This document shows, piece by piece, positions 36,806 to 48,200 of a DNA stretch of 64,000 nt. Below the pieces are notes generated by a model that saw nothing but the letters and a program-made list of their open reading frames with translations, was not told the DNA's origin and did not search any database. How positions within the stretch are numbered: position 1 is the first letter of the stretch; each line of letters begins with the position of its first letter. The position numbers and the translations under genes were made by a program. The DNA comes from Sitta carolinensis (taxonomy: Eukaryota > Chordata > Aves > Passeriformes > Sittidae), in contig CM063284.1 of NCBI GenBank assembly GCA_032173965.1, forward strand, positions 137,739,625-137,803,624. The letters run 5' to 3'.

Positions 36806-39028
36806 ATATAGAATGGAAAAAATATAAGAGATGAGAAAATATTCCTGAATACAGTGAAAAAGTTGGAACTTACTAAATTTTACTTTCTGTAGTGACTGTT
36901 TAGTAAGATTTTTATGTCATACTTACTAGACGCGTTTCTATTCTCTTAAGTGAATTAATCATCTAATACTTATTCATGAGCCTTTCTCAAGGGGACAAAG
37001 CATGTTTTTCTTCTTTGATCAGTGTCCATACTTTCTAGGTAGTCTGTCTCCTATGCTGAGCATCCAGTCTGACTCTCAAATCCTGGCAAGCTGTCTACTC
37101 CTGAGATTTTTGCTAAGCAGAATTCCCTTCAGACATCCTTTGGAATAAATGACTCATCTGTGTTTCTTAAAGAAATTGTTTAAGAACCAAGGTCCTTGAG
37201 AGAATTCTAGGCTGATAATCCTCATAATAAAATAATTTCCCTTTGGATGAGAATCAGGTGTGTGAACTTCTGATGCATTTTTTCATCATTCTATAATTGC
37301 TAATTGTGGAAACTCTCTAGTCAGAGGACTGGCTGTTGTGCATCTGATTATTGAATGCCCAGGTTTCTTTGTGTTTTTTGCCCAGAGCAAAGACTTTAAT
37401 CTTAGGGTTTAAATAACTTACCTTGGTGCCAGATACCTTATTGTCAAAGCAGAGGCCCTTGTCAATGAGAAACTGCAAGTGTTGTAATGTGTATTAATTT
37501 GCCTTGAACTCCAGTGTAAGGGTGTTAAAATAAGGCCATAATATTATGTATTGGTTAGAGATTTAATGGCAGAACTGTGCATAACCACAAAGTACGTGAG
37601 GACTGTGATAATCAAAAGGACAAAGATGTGTGTTATTGCATCCAAGATGATTTGGGGACTTACAAAAGGAGAAAAAAAAAACCCAACATAAACTGTTTTA
37701 GAAGCTGCTCCCCCTTGGGAGAACCAAATAGTTTATAAACATTAGACATATGAAAATATAAAGAAGAAATAAAATTAATGCCCTTCAGTTAAAAATTCTC
37801 TCATTAAAGTCTCTTGGTCTTAATCATCTTAATCTCAGCAACTGAGAACCAATAATGACCATAGCCAACATGTCATGTGAAATCCTGGGTGTTGTATACT
37901 CATAATAAATGATATATATATTAATGAGTAGCACATTAATGTTACTGACTGACAGTTTTGTATAAGTTGTGGTGATCAGTAATATGGAAAAAACTAATTA
38001 TTAGAATAAAATATGTTGTTAATGAATAAATTTAATAATGGGTTTAAAGCTTAAAACTGGATTGATTTGTCAGTGTTCTAGACCCTATTAGCATTTTTAA
38101 TTAACTAAAAAATAGATATACATATATTTTATATGTGCACATACATATATAGACACATACTTGTTCAATTGCAATGACTTAAACACTGAAGCACTGACCA
38201 TTGGTGAAGGAGCACTGTGTTTTTTCTTTCAGCCAACTCATCTTCTGCAGATATTGTTTCCACCTCTGGATCCCTCAGGTCTCAGTTTCTACCCTCTCTT
38301 GCTTTCTCACTCAGACTCTTAATTGCTGCTGTCACCTCTTCTCCATGCTGTCACTAAGGTCCTGGAAATTCTTTTTTTTTGCTGGTAACATTCATTGAAG
38401 GAGCAGTTGTTCAGCTTGTAGATGCTTGCTCAGAAAGGCACTCTTCTTGTCCCATGTTTAGCACTGATTTTTCTATTCTTAACAGTCTTCAGAGAATCCT
38501 AGATCCATAATTTAATAATTTCTAAAATGAGGGGTTTGTTAACAGAACCATTGAACATGACAGCTTTCATAGCATCTCACTACACAAAGTGTTTGAAAAT
38601 TAGATTAAATGGACCTCTGATCTTCTACATCAGATGCTGTGTTCCTGTGAAAAAAATATGAGTCAAACAGATGAAAATAATGTTGTTTTGTATTTTTAAT
38701 GGATCTTTGTAAAAGCTGTTCAGAGCAAATCAAGTCAAAACTATCATATCTAATGCAAAGGTAGTAAAAGTGAAAATGTTTAGCAAGTTATGAGTTGTTA
38801 AAATCTGTGGATTCCAGGGCCAGGATTTCTTCTTTGCAATTGCTGAAGCCCTCTCAGATACAGCCTAGGAACCCAGGGGTCTCTCCAGCTGCTTCCATGG
38901 CTGCTGCTGCTGCTACTGTTCCTGTCGGCTGGTCTGGCAGCTAGTGAGGCTGATCCGGTGTCCCAGAGTCCACCTGTGAGCACGTGCTCATACACACTCA
39001 CACACAAAGGACTCAAACATTTGCCAGG

Positions 39029-39069
<41 letters not shown>

Positions 39070-40675
39070 CAGGATTAAATTCCCTGGGGAAAGATAAACA
39101 CAGTAAGGTCTCTCTAGTTGCTGGGGACATTTATCTGTGGACATTTTTAACTACAGCCCCTTCTCCATAGGATAGAGAATAGGAGAACACTAACAGACAA
39201 GGTAGAAAAAAAAATTAATAAATTCATGAGAGGAAAATAAAGAATCTGAGTAACAGAAAAAGTTTTTACAGTCCTTGCCAAAGAGTACATAGTCTTCCAC
39301 TAGTAAATATTTTTTCTAGAAAAGACTGAAGGTGAGATTTCATTTCAGTGGGGGGATTTTGTTTTGTTAATCATTTCCTCTCTCGATTTGACCCCTTTTT
39401 GCCTTTGAGCAAGGAATTAGCTAACTTTGCTATCATTATGGAGACAGCATTGAAGAGATTATGTTAGGGATGCAGAGTAGGGTATATCTATTCCCTGTTT
39501 CAACTTTAGGTCAACAGATAGTCATCATGGAGCGACTCTGTGTCACTTTTTCAGTTGAAGAATGATTATTTCATGCTGTTCTATCTTTCTACAATGATTT
39601 CTTGCCTTCCAGTTTGGAGTCGAAACAGCTTTTAGCCCCTTAATGAATCCATGCTAAGCCTTTTGTGTCTGATTATGATACTCAGTGAAAAGTAGGAAAG
39701 CCACAGTAAGAAAAATGCAGAAGTTGCTGTTCTGAGTTAGCAGGGGAAAGAAGAACCAAAGACATACATTTTCAATTAGTTTTGGGTTGGTTGCAAACAA
39801 TATCAGCATTATGTTTCTGAAGGTTGTACTGGTGTGAACCTAGCAATTCTGATGGTTGGTTTAGCAGGAAATTGAAAGGTAATGTCATATTGAAAAGGAT
39901 CATAAATCCCTCAGTGGATTTGAAGTAGATGTTGTTAGATGCATATCTGCTAGGACCTGTACAGTCTAATTATCAACTCATCCTCTTACTTCCATACTTG
40001 GAAAAAAAAAAAAAAAAAGTGAGAAGAAAGGGGAAACTTTAAATGAGGATCATTTAAATCATTAAATGCTGACATACAAAATGCGTTCATTGGGTAAATT
40101 AATTGCTTTAAATTTTACTTTAGTTTTAGTGTCTTTGTTGTGCTTAAACCTTGTAACCACAGAATTTCTACACTATATATTGCATAACTAGTATCTTTAA
40201 TATAAAGGATTCTGTTCCTATTCTATACTAAGTTATTCTTCAGTAGTTAATAGAAAGTGCTAGTACTCTGGAGTTTTTAATTTTCTCTCATAATTGACAA
40301 ACTTTTCAATATGTGTTGATACTCATAAGCTTTCTCTTGACATACAAACACGTGTTTGTCCTGCAGCATTCACATACTGAGATTATAAAAACCTAGATCT
40401 CCATATTCAACTGGTAGTTGCTACTTAGTGCAAGGTTTCAAAACATACAAAGAAATGTACATTCTTAATTTAAGATGGTATCATACTAATTTAGTTAAGA
40501 TAGTTTGCTAGGTAACTAGCATAAATCAGTATGCTTCCAGCAGACTAAAAAAAGGTAGATCCTAACTAGCTGGTCTTTTTCATAATATATTTAATCTCGT
40601 TTTTAAACAAAAACAACAAAAAAATGTATTTTGCAGTAAGCATTTTAAAGGACAATAAAAATAAATCATACTCTG
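36806..40675. other. Intergenic DNA between two CR1 fragments
   Basis: AT-rich sequence holding the (AC)18 repeat. No gene is recognised. Confidence 0.55.
39031..39066. repeat. (AC)18 microsatellite
   Basis: Eighteen perfect AC dinucleotides, preceded by looser CA-rich sequence at 38985-39005. Confidence 0.97.
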
Positions 40676-41425
40676 TCATAACTTTGCCAATGATACAAAG
40701 CTAGGAGGAGCTGTTGACTCCCTCAAAGGCAAAGAGACTGGGACAAATTAGAGGACTGGGCAGTCACCAGCCATGTGAAGTTTAAGGGCAAGTGCTGGAT
40801 TCTGCACCTGTGATGGGGCAACCTTGGATGCATGGACAGACTGGGGAATGATTTGCTGGAAAGCAGCACTGCAGAAAGGGACCTAGGGGTCCTGGTCAGT
40901 GGAAAGTTGACCATGAGCCAGCAGTGCCCTGGCAGCCAGGAGGGCCAACCCTGTCCTGGGGGCATCAGGCACAGCATGGCCAGCCAGGCAAGGCAGGGGA
41001 TTGTCCTGCTCTGCTCTGCACTGGGGCAGCCTCACAGCGAGTGCTGGGGGCAGCTTTGGGTGTATAACAAAGATACTAAGCTGTTAGAGAGCATCTAAAG
41101 GAGGGCAGCAAAGATGGTGAAGAGCCCTGAGGGAAGCTGTATGAGGAGTGGTGAGGTCACTTGGTCTCTTAGCTTGGAGGAGACCAAGACCTCAGAGGAT
41201 TCTGCAGCTTCCTCACAAGGGAAAGAAAAGGAGCAAGCATCAATCTCTTCTTTCTGGTGAATAGTGACAGTACCTAAGGAAATGGCGTAATGCTGTGTCT
41301 GGGGAGATTAGATTGGATATTAGAAAAATTTCATCACCCAGAGGGTGGTTGGTCACTGAACAAACTCCCCAGGTCATGGCACCAAGCCTACCAAAGTTTA
41401 TGAAACTTTCAATGTTGTGCTGACT
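40676..41425 (+). mobile_element. CR1 LINE fragment, from the RT motif towards the 3'UTR
   Basis: The fragment opens with a decayed copy of the RT catalytic motif (FANDTKLGG in place of FADD). It continues through the C-terminal ORF2 segments GVLVSGKLTMSQQ (frame as read near 40890) and PHSECWGQ, then the 3'UTR words GGGCAGCAAAGATGGTGAAG and AGAGGGTGGTTGG. The octamer tail is missing or unrecognisable. Stops and small indels make it inactive. Confidence 0.88.
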
Positions 41426-42053
41426 TCTGAACCTGTGTGTATCCCAACTTCTTAAACTCTGGGATACCAGATGCCACAAGTTCATGTCATACTGTAATTT
41501 CTTATTGCCCTAGACATTTTTGAATTATAAAAGTTTTGTTTCACTGTGGTGTGGAGTGTGATTTTTAAAAAAAAATCTCCTATCTAACACATCTATCCAG
41601 TACAAAGACAGCATGTGCCAAAAAAAGAGTAAGTGTTGCTGAATCTTTTTCTGTATATTGAGCTCCACGGGGGACAGTGAATGTGCATTTTTCCTTCCAC
41701 AACTACACAAAGACAGAACTAGAACTCAAATAAAATGGTCAAAGTTTGTTTCACCTGCTGCCTCTGGCTTGATGATAGGTGTGTCTATCACTAGTTTTGT
41801 CCTCAGAGACTGTCACAGAAAACAGAATTTCAGCATGATTTATTATGGCTTGATAAAACACTGAAAAATTGATGAAGGAAACACAGGTGGAAATACAATT
41901 TGTGCTCATATAGTGTTCTTACTATAAATATTGCTAATGCTAGTAGAAAGGCAATTAATTAGAAAAAGTATTCTGAACACTTTCAGAACAATATGAAAAT
42001 AGCATTAGGATGTATTTTCAAAGGGATATTGTAAACCAACAATCATTCCCTAT

Positions 42054-42175
42054 TGTGCTGTTTTTGTCTGGGATAGAGTTAATTTTCTTCATGGTAGCTT
42101 GTGTGGGGCTGTATTTTGGATTTGTGCTAAAACCAGTGTTGACTATACAAGAATGTTTCAGACCCTGCTAAAAGT
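42054..42175 (+). mobile_element. 5' end fragment of an ERVL-type LTR
   Basis: GTCTGGGATAGAGTTAATTT followed by TTCATGGTAGC and GGGGCTGTATTTTGGATTTG is the start of a common avian ERVL-class LTR. Similarity fades after about 42175. What follows up to the TTTTC tract at 42466 is not recognised. It belongs to the same LTR family as 44722-45229 and has the same orientation. Confidence 0.75.
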
Positions 42176-42465
42176 ATGTTGTATGTGTGCCCATCTCTTG
42201 TCTCCTGGGTGGGATCTGCAGTGCAGATACCTTTACTCATGGGTGGACCCCTCATACCTAAGTCCTAGATTGTCATATATTAACATATAGCATATACTAT
42301 TCTATTCTGTTCTTTGTTATCCCATCCCATCTATTCCCTGAGCTCACTATGAGTCAAATGATCAAGAGACTACTAATTGTCTGAAATGCCAGGGTTTTTT
42401 CAGCTCCAAAAACACTTTCAGGGACACATATCACAAATATTACTATCACAAATAAAAGTGGAAAC

Positions 42466-42696
42466 TTTTCTTTTCTTTTCTTTTCTTTTCTTTTCTTTTC
42501 TTTTCTTTTCTTTTCTTTTCTTTTCTTTTCTTTTCTTTTCTTTTCTTTTCTTTTCTTTTCTTTTTCTTTTCTTTTCCTCTTTTTTCTTTTTTCTTTTTCT
42601 TTTCTTTTCTTTTCTTTTCTTTTCTTTTCTTTTCTTTTCTTTTCTTTTCTTTTCTTTTCTTTTCTTTTTTTTCTTTTTTCTTTTCTTTCTTCTCTT
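42466..42696. repeat. Long (TTTTC)n microsatellite
   Basis: Nineteen perfect TTTTC units run from 42466 to 42560. A degenerate stretch follows to about 42600, then another long run to about 42664 and a ragged T/C end. The total is about 230 bases. The 110-codon frame across it is only repeat translation. Confidence 0.97.
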
Positions 42697-44453
42697 CATT
42701 TTATTTTAATCTTATTTTTCTGAATCTGTTTCAGAGCTGACACTCATTTGCTTGGGAAAAAAAGTACTTCTTGCAGTCTGACAAAGGCCAGTCGCAGAGC
42801 AGCAAAATGCAGCAGCAGCAGGACAATGTCACTTGGTCCTGTTTTCCAAAAGGAGGAAACTTGAAGAATGATGACCAGGACTGATCACAGTGGGACTAAG
42901 GGGATGTGTGGTTCTTTGGGGTGTTTTTGAAAGCATGACATACTGGTTACAAGCCTACTTTTTCCCTTCAAAACCTTGCTCCACTGTGCATCTCAGCCAG
43001 TGATGCATAAGAAGTGCTGTCGTTCCTGCCCTGTGCTTGTACTGCATGCAGAGACAGCTGAAAAGTGGCAGCTCCTGATGGTGCAGCAGGCCTGGAGCTC
43101 ATACAAGCACAAGCTGTTTTGCATGACATCTGAAGAAATGGAGCCAAAGGAAGTGTAGAGTTTGCTCCCACTACAAAAGACTGAGATACAGCTTTCTTTC
43201 TGTTTCATGGATGCTATGAAATCCAGGTTATGAAGTTGGCAAGGAAACCTATTTCTTGAACTGTAGTTTTCTGCAATCTAAATTCAGAAGACCTGAGCAA
43301 GTACTTCACTGTTACCTACATTCGATAACACTTTTCACATCATGAAGGGTGGAGCCTGAGATGTGTTAAGGATGCCATCACCCATCAGTAACCTGCCAGA
43401 GTCCAGTTCCATGTGGCCATGACCCACAGATCCAGCCCTCCACTGGCTGGGTGAGCACCCACTGCGTGGGTGAACTCTGAACATGCCACTGCTGATGTCG
43501 GTCTAGTCACTTTAAAAATGGGTGTTTCTCCCCAGGGAAAAAAATAATCACAGCTGATATTAGCGAGCTTCCATTTGTAAGTTTAATTGCAAAAAGTGAC
43601 AAATCAGCCCAAACACTGAAAAATTTACAGCAGATAAAACAGTGGTGTGATGCAGTTAGTGAGAATGTTCTTTTTTCTCCAGAAGTGCACATAAAGGCTG
43701 CTAAATTTTAAAGAAATTCTGCAGGCATTTAGTGAAGAGTAAGGTTCTCATTGATAATACTGATGTGGGTGAGGAGGTGGCTGGCAAGATGGTCACCTGA
43801 CACTGAAAGGCATCTGCTTCTCTGTAAGAGTTCCTATGTACCTTTAAGATATCTTCAAAAAAGGACAGAGAATTTTCATTTTTATACACCCACCTGGAAC
43901 CACTTGAGAATCTTGGTGTGATGAAATTAACTGATGATATTTTTCAGATACAAAGGAATTTTTTTGTTTCTTTTTCTTCCAGTTAATAAAAGTAAATAAT
44001 ATAGCACATACCTGGTAATATGTTTTCTAAACAGGTTCAGTAAGTGGAGAAAGCAAGCAAACTGTGTCTATTCAGTTAAATAATCTCAACATTTTGATGC
44101 AAGCTGAGTGTGGCAAGATGGGCCCTTGCATGTGTCCAAACACAGATCTGATATGTCAGCAGGCACAGCGAGGCTAGAGATGAATTCCCTTGCCATGAGT
44201 GGCCACTATACAGAGGGCTTTGAGAAAACAGACCATCTTTAAGCAACAAGTATTTCAAACAACTTGGAATTTGTGAGCTAAAACATATGCTTTGAAAATT
44301 AAGTCCTAGCCAGTGTATTTTAAGACTGTGCTTTACTCTCTGCAGAGGGCTGAACAAGGCAAATGAATTCTGACATAGTGCATCCTGAAGCATTTAGCTG
44401 TACTTAATTGCATTCCCATACTATAGGGAGTGCAATCCCATACATTGCACCCC
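42697..44453. other. Intergenic DNA, nothing firm
   Basis: Slightly higher GC at 42960-43200 and 43370-43500, with short open frames on both strands. I recognise neither a protein nor a repeat family. Confidence 0.5.
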
Positions 44454-44720
44454 GCAATAAAAAAGGATGTTAACATACTTGAACACATCCAAATAAGGGT
44501 TACTAAGCTTGTGGAGGGGTTAGAAAGCATGTCTTCTGGGAAGTGACTGAGGTGACACTGGGTTTGCCCAGCTTGTAGAGGACAAGGCTGAAAGGTGACC
44601 TTGTTGTTCTCTACAGCATCCTTAGGAAGGGAAGTGGAAAGGGAGATGCTGAGCTGTTCTCTTTGGTACCCAGTGGCAGGACACCTGGGAATGTTTCAAA
44701 GGAGCTCCAGGGCAGGCCCA
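44454..44720 (+). mobile_element. CR1 LINE 3' region fragment
   Basis: The words TTGAACACATCCAAATAAGG, AAAGCATGTCTTCTGG, CACTGGGTTTGCCCAGCTTG and GTGGAAAGGGAGATGCTGAG follow the CR1 3' region in order. It is cut at both ends; at its right end it abuts an ERVL-type LTR with no unique DNA between. Confidence 0.82.
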
Positions 44721-44721
44721 G

Positions 44722-45229
44722 ATGAAAATGTTGATAATTCAGGAACACCTTCATTATTGCTGAGCAGTGCTTACACAACACCAAAGCCTTTTCTGCTCCT
44801 CATCCCATCCCACCAGCGAGGGGGCTGGGGGTGCACAAGAAGATGAGGGGAGATACAGCCAGGAGAGCTGACCCCAAATGACCAAAAGGATATTTCACAA
44901 CTTATGGCATCACGCTCAGCATATAAAGCTGAGGAAAGAAGAAGGAGGGGTGGGACATTGAGAGTGATGGCATTTGTCTTACCAAGTCACTGTTACACAT
45001 GATGGAGCTCTGCTTTCCTGGGGATGGCTGAATAACTGCCCACCCATGGGAAGTGGTGAATTAATTCTTTGCTTTCCTTGGCTTTTGTGTATGGCTTTTG
45101 CTTTGCCTTTAAACTGCCTTTATTTAGTCTATGAGTTTTCTGACTTTTACTCTTCCAATTATCATCCCCACTCCACCATGGAGGGAGCAGCTGTGTGGGC
45201 TAAATTTGTGCATTTGTGGTTAAAACACA
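44722..45229 (+). mobile_element. ERVL-type LTR, 5'-truncated
   Basis: It matches the main part of the avian ERVL-class LTR: GCAGTGCTTACACAA, GGCTGGGGGTGCACAAGAAG, the promoter string GCTCAGCATATAAAGCTGAG (TATA box), GGGACATTGAGAGTGATGGC, CATGATGGAGC..CTGCTTTCC, and the end GGTTAAAACACA. The first about 100 bases of the LTR are missing at its junction with the CR1 fragment. No coding region is attached, so it is a solo or orphan LTR. Confidence 0.87.
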
Positions 45230-48200
45230 ATACCTATCAAAGTTTTCAGTAAGGCCCGTTTTAAATTCTTAAATTGCTCTTAATTTTTCACATAAGAGTG
45301 TTAGCTATAGAGATTTTTGTGTTTCATCATACACCTAAAAATACTGGAGTTTTACTACAATCAATATTTTTAGAACAATTTATCTGCTGTAACACAACCT
45401 GATTGAGCTTACTCAATAGGCCAAGTTCACAGTTTAGGATTCAGATGATATCTTATGTAAGAATAGTAGCTGTGGGTAATGTTGCTAATTGAGCACAAAC
45501 AAATGTGTTTCAGAAGAGCATACCTTTATGATAGAAAGGAAAATTAGTTCAAAGGTATTTTCTTTAAGAATATATTTAATGATACCTCTTTGCTATATTC
45601 TTGAACAGAAATTGGTTGATATGTTCACTTAACAGAAATAATGACTGAAATTTACTCATTTTTAGAAGGCAGAATAGTTTTTGGTTCCATTGACTTTTAA
45701 TTAAAAATAAACATAATATTATATCAGGTAATGAATGCCAGCAGAGTGTGAGCTTCTGCAGAGTTTAAGGAACAACATCTAAAATACTAAAGAGCCTCCT
45801 ATTCACTAGTCATTGGAATTGTATAGTTGTTTTTATAAAGTTAAACTAATAAACAATGTCATAAAGTACAGACATATTTGTTCTAAGACCTAACTGTCAC
45901 ATAATAAAGAAATATTACAGGGGTTAAAGGTAAAATATTACTAAGCTAAAGGTAAAATGTATGACCTCTGCAATAGCTGAGCTTTTTAGATGGGTTGCAG
46001 TTACAATTATCTAATGAAATGTGTGAACTTCTTTCAGGATATGGAACAGTGTTGAAAAACTCTTCCAGAGAATCTCAGAGAGCCACATTATCAAATTAAT
46101 ACTTTTCATTCTTTTTTGTCCTATGTGGGATGGATTCTACCTTCTGATGCTAAAGTGTTTATAATAACTAGATATTTTAGAGCTCTTTCATCGTTAATAC
46201 CCTGAGGGAAGAATCATCCTCACTTCTTTCCTAAAAATATCACTGACTAAACAGACCAGTGTTATTGCCAGAATGGAACCAGAATTCCATTCTGAAGCCT
46301 TCAGAATAACAATGTGGGCTTTTTAATGAGATTTAACAGCTAATACATGAATTCATTGAAATATGCCTACAAAACTTTATCATCTGTAATGGGAAAAGGG
46401 CTGCTTTGACAAACGTGTGGAGGTCAACCTATCAAAGTTTCTGCGTGTACACACATAAATATATAGCTGTAGGTATTAGATATCCTTGAGAGAAGACATT
46501 TATGCAAGATCCATGTGATCATTCATCGTAAATTACCACTTAGGTCCAAAAATTTTATTTATTTTATTTATTTTTACCTGCTTCATTTTAGCACACTGCA
46601 ACAAGAGTGCAAGACATATACTTAAAAAAAAAAAAAAAAATGCATAGTATCCCATACTATAGCATGCCATCTAAAACGCAGAGCAATAGCTCCTTTCCCA
46701 TCACCTATTGTTATGACTTGAGTAGTTTACTTTGTCATCATCTTTCTCATGTAAGTAAATAAATTTTCTTTGTCTTGCAGAATACAGAGTGAATTTTGCT
46801 TGACACAGTATATGAAGTTCATAAACTGAAAGCAGAATAAAATACACAAATATTATTTAAGTTCATATGCTTAATATGTTTCTGTTATTGTGAATTATGT
46901 TGTTCATCTTATGATTGTGCCTAAGGACCTCGTCAAAATCATACAAATGTTCTTTGTCTTAAAACAGAGGGGGAAAAACTCCCCTTTTGTTGTTAGGTTT
47001 TGTTTTGTTTTTTTTTTTAACTGAATGCAATCGGAAAAGATAAAGAAGTGGTTGCTAAACTTTAGGAAACTAAAAACTTAATCAATTTGTAGGCCGATAA
47101 AGATTTTGTTTAACTTCATAGAGTTCAACAAAGAGGTAAGGATGTCATAGAGCTGTTCAGGTTTAGTTAACAGGATCAAATGAAAAGCCAAAGGAAAATT
47201 AAATTGGAGAATGAAAACAGAAAAGACCACAAAGAAAGCAGAAAATGGAAGCATAAAAACATTGCATAGTAACAGAACAATCTTGATTTTCCCTTTCCTT
47301 TTTAGGATGGATATTTCTGTGTTATACCTATGAAATGAATTGATTTCAGGTCCAAATCTAGTAAGTAAATTGCCAGTTCTGAGCTAATAAGAATATTATT
47401 ATGTCCAATTATGCTTACAGTTTTTAGGATTTAAACATTAAAATATTGTATTTCTCTTGTAAAACGTCATCTGTATCTTCAGTAACACCCCATGACTTTA
47501 CAAATGCAGGAGATGTAGAATATTTTCGTTGGGCAGACAACATATTTGATTTGATAAATTTCTCATGTGATTTTTATTTATTTTTTTTTTAACATAACTA
47601 TGTGCTACAAAGCCTATACTTTCACCTTTGGAAAGTGTTTCAGAAGAAATAGCATCTAAGTTCCCAAGGCCTTTAAGTGCAATGTATTTCTTAAATGAGA
47701 AACTTCATCTAGGAGCTCAAAGACTTCCTGTTGCAAAGATGATGAATTTTTGCTGCTCAACTTAAAAATATGAATCACTCATCAAAAATCTGGAATATTA
47801 AGTGATCCTTTAAAATAGTTTGAAGATGCTTTTTTGAAATTTTTTGACATCCACTTGATTTATTTTTCTGTCTCAGATAAACTGCTAACTGACTTCTTTC
47901 TCTGGAGAGTACAAACACAGAGATTTACAAAGTTCGAGGAAAGAAAATATTAATTAACATAGTGAATATGGTCAGCCCAGCCAAATGTGTATTTTCTAGG
48001 AGTACATCTTCGATGGATCAATATTTTTTATCTGGAAATAATTCTAAATGGATACCTAATGAAGTTGTCCTCTGGGCTCATAGTACTCTTAGCAGACAGA
48101 ACGCTTGTAACGAGTACAAAGATTACTTTCTTAAATGTTATAGAACATAAATCATAGAGCCACTAATATGACATTTTATCAAATTATTGTTTCTTTTTAT

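Noticed and set aside
35640..41425. One CR1 element interrupted by 3.9 kb
   Set aside because: Both fragments contain the RT catalytic-motif segment, so they cannot be abutting halves of one copy.
42377..42709. Open frames of 110 (+) and 93 (-) codons
   Set aside because: They are translations of the TTTTC microsatellite.
42054..45229. A single ERVL LTR split by a 2.5 kb insertion
   Set aside because: The two pieces overlap in LTR coordinates and show no matching break point, so two separate remnants fit better.
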